In this document: in pieces, positions 19,210 to 28,190 of the stretch
Layout of the letters: each line of letters starts with the position of its first letter
Numbering within the stretch: position 1 is the first letter of the stretch
NCBI GenBank assembly: GCA_002470465.1
Contig: DKMD01000025.1
Location: forward strand, 1 to 64,000
Direction: 5' to 3'
DNA from: Pluralibacter sp. UBA7423
GTDB lineage: Bacteria; Pseudomonadota; Gammaproteobacteria; Enterobacterales; Enterobacteriaceae
Length of the DNA: 64,000 bases
Notes under the pieces: model-generated
What the model saw: only the letters and a program-made list of their open reading frames with translations
What the model was told of the DNA's origin: nothing
The model's database searches: none
Position numbers and translations under genes: made by a program

Positions 19210-19884
19210 ATGTTGACTCGTGAACAGATGGCGCAGCGTGTGGCACGCGAACTGCGCGACGGCTATTACGTCAATCTTGGCATCGGTATTCCGACGCTGG
19301 TGGCCAATTACGTACCAGACGGCATGGACGTGATGCTGCAATCCGAAAACGGCCTGCTCGGTATGGGGAGTTTTCCCACCGAAGCCGAGCTGGATGCCGA
19401 CATGATCAACGCCGGGAAGCAGACCGTCACCGCACGCCCCGGAGCCGCCATTTTTAACTCCGCCGACTCCTTCGCCATGATCCGCGGTGGTCACGTGGAC
19501 CTTACCGTGCTCGGCGCGTTCGAGGTGGACGTTGAGGGCAATATCGCCTCATGGATGATCCCGGGAAAAATGGTGAAAGGGATGGGCGGGGCGATGGACC
19601 TGGTGGCGGGGGCAGAGAACATCATCGTGGTAATGACGCACGCGGCACGCAACGGAGAATCCAAACTGCTTTCGCGCTGCACGCTGCCGCTGACCGGCGC
19701 AGGCTGTATTCGTCAGGTGTTAACCGACCTGGCCTGGCTCGAAATTCGGAACGGCGCGTTTGTGCTGAAGGAACGGGCGCCGGGCGTCAGCGTTGAGGAG
19801 ATCGTCAGTAAAACTGCCGGTCGGCTGGTGGTGCCTGAGTATGTGCCGGAAATGCTGTTTGATGGGGAGAAAAATCATGCATAA
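19210..19884 (+). CDS. scoB: 3-oxoacid CoA-transferase subunit B
   Basis: Beta subunit of the CoA-transferase. The 224 residues carry the catalytic glutamate in QSENGLLGMG (Glu46), which forms the glutamyl-CoA thioester, and the VNLGIGIPTL motif (21-30). GGHVDLTVLGAFEVD near 97-111 is typical. Its 3' end overlaps the thiolase gene by 8 bases. Confidence 0.92.
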   Translation: MLTREQMAQRVARELRDGYYVNLGIGIPTLVANYVPDGMDVMLQSENGLLGMGSFPTEAELDADMINAGKQTVTARPGAAIFNSADSFAMIRGGHVDLTVLGAFEVDVEGNIASWMIPGKMVKGMGGAMDLVAGAENIIVVMTHAARNGESKLLSRCTLPLTGAGCIRQVLTDLAWLEIRNGAFVLKERAPGVSVEEIVSKTAGRLVVPEYVPEMLFDGEKNHA

Positions 19885-21067
19885 CGTCGTCATCGTGGCT
19901 GCTACGCGCACGCCGATTGGCGCTTTTCAGGGGGGCCTTGCTCCGCTGGCGGCCACTGAGCTTGGGGCCATTGTCATTAGCGAACTGCTCAAAAAAACCG
20001 GCCTCGATGCCGCGCAGATAGACAGCGTCCTGATGGGGCAGGTGTTAACCGCGGGCTGCGGGCAAAATCCGGCACGCCAGAGCGCCCTTAAGGCCGGACT
20101 GCCGGTTACCACGCCAGCCATGACGCTGAATCTGGTCTGTGGCTCAGGGCTACAGGCGGTGATTGAAGGTGCCAGAGCTATCGCGCTCGGTGATGCCCGC
20201 GTGGTGATTGCCGGGGGCCAGGAGAGTATGAGCAATGCGCCATACCTCCTGCCTGACGCCCGTTCCGGGCTGCGTGCCGGGCATCGGCAGATTCAGGACA
20301 GCATGATTCAGGATGGCCTGTGGGATGCCTTCCACGATTACCACATGGGCATCACCGCTGAAAATCTGGCCTCGCGCTACTCGGTGAGCCGGGAACAGCA
20401 GGACGCCTTTGCCGTTGCCTCGCAGCAAAAAGCGGCTGCCGCTCAGGAGGCGGGTCGCTTCCGCGCAGAAATCACACCGGTCACCGCGCCTGTCGGAAAG
20501 GGCAAAACGCGAGTGATTGACGCCGACGAGCAGCCGCGTAAAGAGACCACCCAGGAGAGCCTGGCGTCGCTGCGTCCGGCCTTTTTACCGCAGGACGGAA
20601 CGGTCACTGCCGGGAATGCCTCGACCCTCAACGACGGGGCCGCAGCGGTGATGCTGATGGGTGAAGATTTGGCTCGCGAGATGAAGTTGCCAGTGCTGGC
20701 GCGCATCGCGGGATATGCCAGTGCAGGCGTCGATCCGCAAATTATGGGGTTTGGCCCGGTGCCTGCCACGCAGGCTTGTCTGGCTAAAGCGGGCTGGAAT
20801 ATTGATGAACTCGATCTGGTGGAAGGCAACGAAGCGTTTGCCGTGCAGGCGCTGGTGGTCCTGAAAAGTCTGGCGCTTGACCCCGCGCGGGTCAACGTCA
20901 ACGGCGGGGCGATTGCGCTGGGACATCCGATTGGCGCTTCCGGCTGCCGCATTCTGGTTTCGCTGCTGTATGAAATGCAGCGCCGGGAGGCTCATAAGGG
21001 GCTGGCGACGCTGTGCGTCGGCGGCGGAATGGGCGTGGCGATGGCGGTTGAGAGAGGAGTGAGCTGA
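19877..21067 (+). CDS. atoB: acetyl-CoA C-acetyltransferase (thiolase)
   Basis: Splits acetoacetyl-CoA into two acetyl-CoA. From the ATG at 19877 (MHNVVIVAATRTPIG, with GGGGAGA upstream) it has 396 residues, the usual thiolase length; the frame is open upstream but only as overlap with scoB. The nucleophile is Cys88 in NLVCGSG. The C-terminal motifs NVNGGAIALGHPIGASG (split from the following CRI) and CVGGGMG carry the catalytic His and second Cys. It completes the CoA-transferase reaction in the same operon. Confidence 0.93.
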   Translation: MHNVVIVAATRTPIGAFQGGLAPLAATELGAIVISELLKKTGLDAAQIDSVLMGQVLTAGCGQNPARQSALKAGLPVTTPAMTLNLVCGSGLQAVIEGARAIALGDARVVIAGGQESMSNAPYLLPDARSGLRAGHRQIQDSMIQDGLWDAFHDYHMGITAENLASRYSVSREQQDAFAVASQQKAAAAQEAGRFRAEITPVTAPVGKGKTRVIDADEQPRKETTQESLASLRPAFLPQDGTVTAGNASTLNDGAAAVMLMGEDLAREMKLPVLARIAGYASAGVDPQIMGFGPVPATQACLAKAGWNIDELDLVEGNEAFAVQALVVLKSLALDPARVNVNGGAIALGHPIGASGCRILVSLLYEMQRREAHKGLATLCVGGGMGVAMAVERGVS

Positions 21068-21987
21068 TGCAGCATCGTTACTGTGTGATCGGCGCAGGCC
21101 TGATGGGCGTGGGGATTGCCACTGCTTTTGCCCGCACGGGGAAAGCCGTTTTGCTGCTCGATAACGACCTCGCGCGGCTGGCGGCAGTGAACACAACGGC
21201 GGCGGCGATCCTGGATGAGCTGAGCGATGCGGGCCAGTTTGATCCGAAGGACGAGGCATCCGTACTGGCCCGGATCGAAACGACGTCCTCCATGGACAGC
21301 CTGCGCGATTGTGAACTGATTGTCGAAGCGATCCCTGAGCAGCTCGGGCTCAAGCACAAGCTTTACGCGACGCTGGAGGACTGCGTTTCGTCGCAGACTA
21401 TTATCGCCAGCAACACCAGCGGCCTGCTGCCTGACAGGCTGGCAGAAAATATGCGTCATCCTGAACGCCTGCTGATCGCCCACTTCTGGCATCCGCCGCA
21501 CTTTATTCCGCTGGTGGAGCTGGTACCCGGCAGCGCGACCGCCCCGGCTTACCTTGAGGTGCTCCAGACGCTGTTCAGCGAAATGGGCCTTGAAGCCGTG
21601 CGCCTGAATCGTGCCGCGCCGGGGTTTATTGGCAACCGGCTGCAGTTTGCCCTGCTGCGTGAAGCGCTGCACATCGTCGGGAACGGGATCGCCACGGCGG
21701 AGGAGGTCGACCGCGTGATGCGCGCTTCGCTTGGGCGTCGCTACGGCATGGTGGGCCCGCTGGAGGCCGCCGACATGACCGGGCTGAATACCGTTGCCGA
21801 TATTTGTGCCCACCTGCTGCCGGAACTCGCCAGCGGCGAAGAGATGATGGCGCTGGTTCGCGACAAAGTGGCGGCGGGCCAGACCGGCGAGCGCAGCGGG
21901 CAGGGTTTTTATCACTGGGATGAGGCACGCAGGGAACGCATTCGTGAGCGACGGGCCTGGCAGATGCGCCATGCCCTGAAGCCGTAG
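21067..21987 (+). CDS. 3-hydroxyacyl-CoA dehydrogenase family protein
   Basis: A 306-residue NAD-dependent dehydrogenase that starts inside the thiolase stop (TGATG, one-base overlap). The N-terminal Rossmann fold has GAGLMG (9-14). The catalytic His139 lies in AHFWHPP, where the usual HFFNP has His in place of Asn. The C-terminal dimerisation domain has PGFIGNRLQFALLREA and a RRYGMVGPLEAAD segment that recalls the lambda-crystallin/L-gulonate dehydrogenase branch as well as 3-hydroxybutyryl-CoA dehydrogenases. In this operon it may oxidise an L-3-hydroxyacyl-CoA, but the true substrate is open. Confidence 0.82.
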   Translation: MQHRYCVIGAGLMGVGIATAFARTGKAVLLLDNDLARLAAVNTTAAAILDELSDAGQFDPKDEASVLARIETTSSMDSLRDCELIVEAIPEQLGLKHKLYATLEDCVSSQTIIASNTSGLLPDRLAENMRHPERLLIAHFWHPPHFIPLVELVPGSATAPAYLEVLQTLFSEMGLEAVRLNRAAPGFIGNRLQFALLREALHIVGNGIATAEEVDRVMRASLGRRYGMVGPLEAADMTGLNTVADICAHLLPELASGEEMMALVRDKVAAGQTGERSGQGFYHWDEARRERIRERRAWQMRHALKP

Positions 21988-22030
21988 TCACTTTCTTTGT
22001 ACCCACAATGACAATAATTCTGGAGTGATG

Positions 22031-23422
22031 ATGAGCGTTTTGATTGCCCTGGCCGCACTGGCCCTGCTGATGCTGGCCGCCTATCGCGGCTACAGCGTGA
22101 TTCTGTTTGCCCCGATAGCGGCGCTTGGCGCGGTGCTGCTGACCGAACCGAGCGCCGTCGCCCCGGCGTTCACCGGCCTGTTTATGGAAAAAATGGTCGG
22201 CTTTGTGAAGCTCTACTTCCCGGTGTTTCTGCTGGGCGCCATTTTTGGCAAGCTGATTGAGCTGTCGGGGTTCTCGCGTTCGATCGTTGCCGCTGCCATT
22301 CGTATTCTGGGGCGCCGTCACGCTATTCCGGCGATCGTGCTGGTTTGTGCTCTGCTGACTTACGGCGGAGTATCGCTGTTCGTGGTGGCCTTTGCGGTTT
22401 ATCCCTTTGCCGCCGAGCTGTTTCGTCAGAGCGGCATCCCAAAGCGCCTTATTCCGGCAACGGTCGCGCTGGGCGCATTCTCTTTCACCATGGACGCGCT
22501 GCCGGGCACGCCGCAAATCCAGAACATCATTCCCACCAGCTTCTTTGGTACTAACGCCTGGGCCGCGCCCTGGCTTGGGCTGATTGGCTCGCTGTTTATT
22601 ATCGCCGTCGGGCTTTTTTATCTCAATGTGCAGCGTCGTAAAGCGCTGTCGCGCGGAGAAGGCTATGGCACGGATCTGCAAAACGAACCGGAAACCCCTG
22701 ACAACATTGATCTGCCCAATCCGCTGTTGGCGATTGCGCCACTGATTCTGGTGGGGCTGTTTAACCTGCTGTTCACGCGCTGGATCCCCGAGTGGTACGG
22801 CGCGTCCCATCAACTGGTGCTGCCGGGGCTTGCCGCCCCCATTGACACTGACGTGAAAAAAATCACCGCGATTTGGGCCGTGGAAGCGGCTCTGGTAATC
22901 GGCATTCTGGTCGTGCTGATTGGCGGTTTTCGTCATATTCGCGGCCGCATGGCCGAGGGTAGCCGAACGGCGGTGTCCGGGGCCATTCTGGCGGCAATGA
23001 ATACCGCATCGGAATATGGTTTCGGCGCGGTGATTGCGGCGCTGCCGGGTTTCCTGGTGCTGTCGAAGGGGCTCGCGGCTATCCCTAATCCGTTACTGAA
23101 CGAGGCCATCAGCGTGACGACCCTTGCGGGGATCACGGGGTCCGCTTCCGGCGGGATGAGTATTGCGCTGGCGGCGATGTCCGATACGTTTATCGCCGCC
23201 GCCCACGCCGCCAATATTCCGCTGGAGGTGCTGCATCGCGTGGCGTCGATGGCGAGCGGTGGGATGGACACGCTGCCGCATAACGGTGCGGTCATTACTC
23301 TGCTCGCCATCACTGGTCTGAGCCATCGCCAGGCCTACGGCGGTATCTTTGCTATCACCCTGATTAAAAGTCTGGCGGTGCTGTTCGTGATTGCCGTCTA
23401 CTACACCACCGGGATCGTTTAA
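22031..23422 (+). CDS. GntP-family permease, probable 3-hydroxybutyrate transporter
   Basis: An inner-membrane H+ symporter of the gluconate permease superfamily, about 463 residues and rich in membrane helices from end to end. ATG 22031 is chosen because TGGAG lies five bases upstream; ATG 22028 and GTG 22025 are in frame but too close to it. Conserved features include YGGVSLFVVAFAVYPFA (about 115-131), TMDALPGTPQIQN (about 155) and ASGGMDTLPHNGAVITL near the C-terminus, which are shared with D-beta-hydroxybutyrate permeases. Its place between the 3-hydroxyacyl-CoA dehydrogenase gene and bdh supports import of 3-hydroxybutyrate or acetoacetate. Confidence 0.85.
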   Translation: MSVLIALAALALLMLAAYRGYSVILFAPIAALGAVLLTEPSAVAPAFTGLFMEKMVGFVKLYFPVFLLGAIFGKLIELSGFSRSIVAAAIRILGRRHAIPAIVLVCALLTYGGVSLFVVAFAVYPFAAELFRQSGIPKRLIPATVALGAFSFTMDALPGTPQIQNIIPTSFFGTNAWAAPWLGLIGSLFIIAVGLFYLNVQRRKALSRGEGYGTDLQNEPETPDNIDLPNPLLAIAPLILVGLFNLLFTRWIPEWYGASHQLVLPGLAAPIDTDVKKITAIWAVEAALVIGILVVLIGGFRHIRGRMAEGSRTAVSGAILAAMNTASEYGFGAVIAALPGFLVLSKGLAAIPNPLLNEAISVTTLAGITGSASGGMSIALAAMSDTFIAAAHAANIPLEVLHRVASMASGGMDTLPHNGAVITLLAITGLSHRQAYGGIFAITLIKSLAVLFVIAVYYTTGIV

Positions 23423-23433
23423 GGAGATTTCAC

Positions 23434-24201
23434 ATGCTGAAAGGCAAAACTGCGTTGGTGACTGGCTCCACCAGCGGGATTGGATTAGGGATTGCTGTCG
23501 CGCTGGCAAAACAGGGTGCGGCGGTTATTCTCAACGGCTTTGGCGACGTGGATGGCGCGAAAGCACAGCTCGACGGGCTGGGCGTGAGGTATGGCTATCA
23601 TCCTGCGGACTTAAGTTCGGCCGGGCAAATAGAGGCGATGATGGCCTGGGCCCGGGAAGAGTTCGGCGGGGTGGACATTCTGGTGAATAACGCCGGTATC
23701 CAGCACGTCGCGCCGGTGGATGAGTTTCCGGTCGACAAATGGAACGCCATTCTCGCCATCAATTTATCGGCGGTGTTTCACACGACGCGGCTTGCGCTGC
23801 CCGCCATGAAGGCGAAAAACTGGGGCCGCATCATTAACATTGCCTCGGTGCATGGACTGGTGGCCTCAAAGAATAAGGCGGCGTACGTGGCGGCGAAGCA
23901 CGGCGTGGTGGGCTTCACCAAAACCACCGCGCTGGAGCTGGCGCAAACGGGCATCACCAGCAATGCGCTTTGCCCGGGCTGGGTACTGACGCCGCTGGTG
24001 CAGCAGCAGATTGATGCCCGAATTGCCAAAGGGGAAAGCCCGGATGCCGCTCGCGACAGCCTGCTCGGTGAGAAGCAGCCTTCCGGAGCGTTCGTCACGC
24101 CTGAACAGCTTGGCAGCCTGACCTGCTTCCTGTGCAGCGACGCCGCCGAACAGGTGCGTGGTGCTGCCTGGAACATGGACGGCGGCTGGGTCGCGCAGTA
24201 A
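23434..24201 (+). CDS. bdhA: D-3-hydroxybutyrate dehydrogenase (SDR family)
   Basis: Oxidises D-3-hydroxybutyrate to acetoacetate with NAD+. The 255 residues form a classical short-chain dehydrogenase: cofactor motif TGSTSGIG (10-17), NNAG (85-88), catalytic Ser138, Tyr151 and Lys155 (YVAAK). The segments GIQHVAPVDEFP, SVHGLVASKNKAAY and LCPGWVLTPLVQQQI are those of bacterial 3-hydroxybutyrate dehydrogenases. It follows the permease by 11 bases after a strong AAGGAG site and is the last gene of the operon; a hairpin follows. Confidence 0.92.
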   Translation: MLKGKTALVTGSTSGIGLGIAVALAKQGAAVILNGFGDVDGAKAQLDGLGVRYGYHPADLSSAGQIEAMMAWAREEFGGVDILVNNAGIQHVAPVDEFPVDKWNAILAINLSAVFHTTRLALPAMKAKNWGRIINIASVHGLVASKNKAAYVAAKHGVVGFTKTTALELAQTGITSNALCPGWVLTPLVQQQIDARIAKGESPDAARDSLLGEKQPSGAFVTPEQLGSLTCFLCSDAAEQVRGAAWNMDGGWVAQ

Positions 24202-24209
24202 TCCTCTTC

Positions 24210-24240
24210 GTGGGCTAATGCAGTCATTAGCCCACACATT
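24210..24240 (+). terminator. hairpin after the ketone-body operon
   Basis: GTGGGCTAATG (24210-24220) and CATTAGCCCAC (24225-24235) form a perfect 11-bp stem with the loop CAGT. Only ACATTT follows, so the T-run is weak, but position and stem strength suggest an operon terminator ahead of flhB. Confidence 0.7.
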
Positions 24241-24316
24241 TACCTCCTTTTCCGGCCATTGGCCTTTCCCTTCGCTGGCATTATGTCCTCAGAACTGTAT
24301 TTGCAGGATGCTGTCT

Positions 24317-25471
24317 GTGGCAGACGAAAGCGACAACGAAGACAAAACAGAAGCCCCCACGCCCCAACGGCTTGAGAAAGCGCGTGAGGAGGGGCAAATT
24401 CCGCGATCGCGCGAGCTGACGTCATTCTTAATTTTGCTGGTTGGCGTCTGCGTGCTGTGGTTCGGTGGCGAAGCGCTGGCGCGCAGGCTGGCGGGACTGC
24501 TGTCGTCGGGCCTGCACTTCGACCACAGCATTGTCAGCGATCCAAACCTGATCCTCGGGCAAATCATTTCGCTGATTAAGCAGGCAATGCTGGCGCTGAT
24601 GCCGCTGATTTTCGGCGTGGTAGTGGTCGCTATTCTCGGCCCGGTGATGCTCGGCGGGCTGGTGTTCAGCCCGAAATCGCTCGCGTTTAAATTCGATAAG
24701 CTCAACCCCTTGCCGGGGATTGGGCGCATGTTTTCTGCCCAGTCGGCGGCCGAGCTGCTGAAAGCCATTTTGAAATCGGTGCTGGTGGGCTGCGTGGCAG
24801 GGTTGTTCGTCTGGGTTCACTGGCCGGACATGATGCGGCTTATCAGCGAATCGCCGATGACCGCCATGGGCAATGCCCTCAACCTGGTGGGCCTTTGCGC
24901 GCTGCTGGTGGCGCTGGGCGTCATCCCGATGGTGGGCTTTGACGTCTTCTTTCAGATTTACAGCCACATCAAAAAGCTGCGTATGTCACGTCAGGATATT
25001 CGCGATGAGTTCAAGCAGAGCGAAGGCGATCCGCACGTGAAAGGGCGCATTCGTCAGATGCAGCGTGCCGCTGCGCGCCGTCGCATGATGGCGGACGTGC
25101 CGAAAGCCGATGTGATTGTGATGAACCCGACCCACTACGCGGTAGCGCTGAAGTATGAAGAAAGCAAGATGAGCGCGCCGAAGGTGGTCGCTAAAGGGGC
25201 CGGACTAATCGCGTTAAAAATTCGTGACCTGGGCGAGGAAAACCGTATTCCTGTTTTACAGGCGCCGCCGCTGGCGCGTGCGCTCTACCGTCATGCCGAA
25301 ATTGGCCAGCAAATCCCGGGTACGCTCTACGCCGCCGTAGCGGAAGTGCTGGCCTGGGTCTGGCAGCTCAAACGCTTGCGCCTGGCAGGCGGTCTGCCGC
25401 CGAAGAAACCTGATAATTTACCGGTGCCTGACGCACTGGATTTTTTGAACGAGACTGACACTGATGGCTAA
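24317..25471 (+). CDS. flhB: flagellar type III export protein FlhB
   Basis: Component of the flagellar export gate that switches substrate specificity from rod/hook to filament proteins. The GTG at 24317 is chosen because AGGA lies 8 bases upstream and it gives 384 residues, near the 382 of E. coli FlhB; an ATG at 24308 would add three residues. The N-terminus DKTEAPTPQRLEKAREEGQIP precedes four membrane segments. The cytoplasmic domain has the autocleavage motif NPTH, with Asn270-Pro271. The gene overlaps flhA by 8 bases. No FlhDC site was identified by eye in the short gap upstream. Confidence 0.95.
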   Translation: MADESDNEDKTEAPTPQRLEKAREEGQIPRSRELTSFLILLVGVCVLWFGGEALARRLAGLLSSGLHFDHSIVSDPNLILGQIISLIKQAMLALMPLIFGVVVVAILGPVMLGGLVFSPKSLAFKFDKLNPLPGIGRMFSAQSAAELLKAILKSVLVGCVAGLFVWVHWPDMMRLISESPMTAMGNALNLVGLCALLVALGVIPMVGFDVFFQIYSHIKKLRMSRQDIRDEFKQSEGDPHVKGRIRQMQRAAARRRMMADVPKADVIVMNPTHYAVALKYEESKMSAPKVVAKGAGLIALKIRDLGEENRIPVLQAPPLARALYRHAEIGQQIPGTLYAAVAEVLAWVWQLKRLRLAGGLPPKKPDNLPVPDALDFLNETDTDG

Positions 25472-27542
25472 TCTGGTCGCAATGCTGCGCCTGCCCGGCA
25501 ATTTCAAATCTACCCAATGGCAGGTTCTTGCCGGGCCGGTGCTGATCCTGCTTATCCTTTCGATGATGGTGCTGCCGCTGCCGGCGTTCGTCCTCGATCT
25601 GCTGTTTACCTTTAACATTGCGCTGTCGATTATGGTGCTGCTGGTGGCGATGTTTACCCAGCGCACGCTGGAGTTTGCCGCCTTCCCGACCATTTTGCTG
25701 TTCACCACGCTGCTGCGCCTGGCGCTGAACGTGGCCTCAACCCGCATCATCCTGATGGAAGGGCATACCGGGGCGGCGGCGGCGGGGAAGGTGGTTGAGG
25801 CCTTCGGCCACTTCCTGGTGGGCGGCAACTTTGCCATCGGGATCGTGGTGTTCATCATTCTTGTTATCATCAACTTCATGGTTATCACCAAGGGTGCGGG
25901 TCGTATCGCCGAAGTGGGCGCACGTTTCGTGCTGGACGGGATGCCGGGCAAGCAGATGGCTATTGATGCGGACCTCAACGCCGGACTGATTGGCGAAGAT
26001 GACGCCAAACGTCGCCGTGCGGAAGTGACCCAGGAAGCGGATTTTTACGGCTCAATGGACGGTGCGAGTAAGTTCGTGCGCGGCGACGCCATTGCCGGGA
26101 TTTTGATCATGGTGATTAACGTCATTGGTGGTCTGCTGGTGGGCGTTCTGCAACACGAAATGGATTTAGGCCATGCCGCAGAGTCTTATACGCTGCTGAC
26201 CATCGGTGATGGCCTTGTCGCACAGATCCCGGCGCTGGTGATCTCCACCGCTGCGGGCGTCATCGTCACCCGTGTCGCGACCGATCAGGACGTCGGTGAG
26301 CAGATGGTCGGCCAGCTGTTCAGCAATCCGCGCGTCATGCTGCTAAGCGCTGCCGTGCTCGGTTTGCTCGGGCTGGTGCCGGGAATGCCAAACTTTGTCT
26401 TCCTGCTGTTTACCGCCGCGCTGCTGGGCCTGGCCTGGTGGCTTCGCGGGCGTGAGCAACAGGCTCCGGCGGAAGCCGCGCCGGTTCGCACGCAGGAAAA
26501 CCCGCAGGCGGTTGAAGCCACGTGGAATGACGTGCAGCTGGAAGACACGCTGGGGATGGAAGTGGGCTATCGCCTGATCCCAATGGTCGACTCTCAGCAG
26601 GACGGCGAACTGTTAGGGCGCATTCGTTCGATCCGCAAGAAGTTTGCTCAGGAGATGGGCTTCCTGCCGCCGGTCGTTCATATCCGCGACAATATGGATT
26701 TACCTCCTGCGCGCTACCGTATTTTGCTCAAAGGCGTCGATATCGGCAGCGGCGATGCCTATCCGGGGCGCTGGCTGGCGATTAACCCCGGCACCGCCGC
26801 AGGTACGCTGCCCGGCGAGCCAACCGTCGATCCGGCCTTTGGCCTCGCGGCTATCTGGATTGAAAGCGCGCTCAAAGAGCAGGCGCAAATTCAGGGCTTT
26901 ACCGTGGTTGAGGCCAGTACCGTGGTTGCCACGCACCTCAATCATCTGATTAGCCTGCACTCTGCGGAACTCTTCGGGCGTCAGGAAGCGCAGCAGCTGC
27001 TCGACCGCGTCACCCAGGAGATGCCGAAGCTGACCGAAGATCTGGTGCCGGGCGTGGTGACGTTGACCACGCTGCATAAAGTCCTGCAGAACTTACTGGA
27101 TGAAAAAGTGCCGATTCGCGATATGCGTACCATTCTGGAAACGCTGGCAGAACATGCGCCGGTGCAGACCGACCCGCATGAGCTGACCAACGTGGTGCGC
27201 GTGGCGCTGGGCCGCGCCATCACCCAGCAGTGGTTCCCGGGCAACGGTGAAGTGCAGGTTATCGGGCTGGATACGCCGCTGGAGCGCCTGCTGCTTCAGG
27301 CGCTGCAAAACGGCGGTGGCCTGGAACCGGGCCTGGCGGATCGCCTGCTGGCGCAGACCCAGGAAGCGTTGTCGCGCCAGGAGATGCTCGGCGCGCCGCC
27401 GGTGCTGCTGGTCAACCATGCGCTGCGGCCGCTACTTTCCCGCTTCCTGCGGCGTAATCTGCCGCAGCTGGTGGTGCTGTCGAACCTGGAGCTGTCGGAT
27501 AACCGTCAGATCCGCATGACCGCCACTATCGGAGGTAAGTAA
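25464..27542 (+). CDS. flhA: flagellar export gate protein FlhA
   Basis: The largest export-gate subunit, with a membrane half and a cytosolic nonameric ring that docks chaperone-substrate complexes. The 692 residues equal E. coli FlhA. About eight membrane segments fill residues 20-330. The conserved FHIPEP-type loop appears as RTLEFAAFPTILLFTTLLRL (66-85 region), followed by GDAIAGI and the cytosolic domain with PPVVHIRDNMDL. It ends TATIGGK and its stop overlaps the flhE start by one base. Confidence 0.97.
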   Translation: MANLVAMLRLPGNFKSTQWQVLAGPVLILLILSMMVLPLPAFVLDLLFTFNIALSIMVLLVAMFTQRTLEFAAFPTILLFTTLLRLALNVASTRIILMEGHTGAAAAGKVVEAFGHFLVGGNFAIGIVVFIILVIINFMVITKGAGRIAEVGARFVLDGMPGKQMAIDADLNAGLIGEDDAKRRRAEVTQEADFYGSMDGASKFVRGDAIAGILIMVINVIGGLLVGVLQHEMDLGHAAESYTLLTIGDGLVAQIPALVISTAAGVIVTRVATDQDVGEQMVGQLFSNPRVMLLSAAVLGLLGLVPGMPNFVFLLFTAALLGLAWWLRGREQQAPAEAAPVRTQENPQAVEATWNDVQLEDTLGMEVGYRLIPMVDSQQDGELLGRIRSIRKKFAQEMGFLPPVVHIRDNMDLPPARYRILLKGVDIGSGDAYPGRWLAINPGTAAGTLPGEPTVDPAFGLAAIWIESALKEQAQIQGFTVVEASTVVATHLNHLISLHSAELFGRQEAQQLLDRVTQEMPKLTEDLVPGVVTLTTLHKVLQNLLDEKVPIRDMRTILETLAEHAPVQTDPHELTNVVRVALGRAITQQWFPGNGEVQVIGLDTPLERLLLQALQNGGGLEPGLADRLLAQTQEALSRQEMLGAPPVLLVNHALRPLLSRFLRRNLPQLVVLSNLELSDNRQIRMTATIGGK

Positions 27543-27934
27543 TGCGCCGTTTGCTCTGGCTGCTGCTTTTCCCGCTGTGCGTACAGGCGACGGGTGAAGG
27601 TGCCTGGCAGGCCAGCAGCCGTGGAATCATTCTCAGCCATCGCGGCGAATCCATGTCGTCGCCGCCGCTGATGCCTTCTCAGCCTGCGAGCGGTCTGGTG
27701 ACGATGATCGCCTGGCGCTACACGCTGATTGGCCCGACGCCCGCCGGGCTGCGGGTGCGGCTCTGCTCGCAAACCCGTTGCGTGGAGCTGGACGGCCAGA
27801 GTGGCAATACGTGGGGCCTGCAGAACATCCCGGCCTCTGAGCCGCTGCGCTTTGTCTGGGAGGTCCCGGGCGGCGGAAGGCTTATTCCGGCGTTGAACGT
27901 GCAAAGCAATCAGGTGATTGTGAATTACCGCTAA
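27542..27934 (+). CDS. flhE: flagellar protein FlhE
   Basis: A periplasmic protein that limits proton leakage through the flagellar export gate in Salmonella and E. coli. The 130 residues match E. coli FlhE. A signal peptide (MRRLLWLLLFPLCVQA) precedes a small beta-rich domain with one cysteine pair (RLCSQTRCVEL). Translation is coupled to flhA through TAATG. It is the last gene of the flhBAE operon. Confidence 0.93.
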   Translation: MRRLLWLLLFPLCVQATGEGAWQASSRGIILSHRGESMSSPPLMPSQPASGLVTMIAWRYTLIGPTPAGLRVRLCSQTRCVELDGQSGNTWGLQNIPASEPLRFVWEVPGGGRLIPALNVQSNQVIVNYR

Positions 27935-28190
27935 TCCTTTCATACGGCCTGTCAGCGGTGTTTATGCTGGCAGGTTCGCATTTTTGACCTCATCTTTTGA
28001 ATCAATCGAAACGCCGTTTTATAAATCAGTGAGGCAGGTTCTTTGACTCTTTGCGTTTTTGCCATCCGCAGCAATGGGCTGGCAAAAATGAAAAGGTTTC
28101 ACCCAAAGCAACGCTCTACTGTAGCCGTGTATGGACATCCTCAGCACTGATGAGGCGGGTTTTCCTGATCACACACGGGAATGACGGCAA
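27935..28190. promoter_or_regulatory. control region ahead of the GPH transporter
   Basis: A 256-bp gap between flhE and the transporter. It contains the short palindrome TGAAA-AGG-TTTCA at 28089-28101 and a possible TTGACT -35-like hexamer near 28042 without a clear partner. The palindrome resembles a KdgR half-site pair, but the spacing is two bases too short. No terminator with a T-run was seen directly after flhE. Confidence 0.35.

Noticed and set aside
21626-22936. 436-codon frame on the - strand across the dehydrogenase and permease genes
   Set aside because: Spans two well-supported genes on the other strand; very rich in Gln, Arg and His, as expected for a reverse-strand artefact.
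28089-28101. KdgR operator upstream of the GPH transporter
   Set aside because: The arms fit (TGAAA, TTTCA) but the centre is 3 bases instead of 5, so I list it only as an unassigned palindrome.
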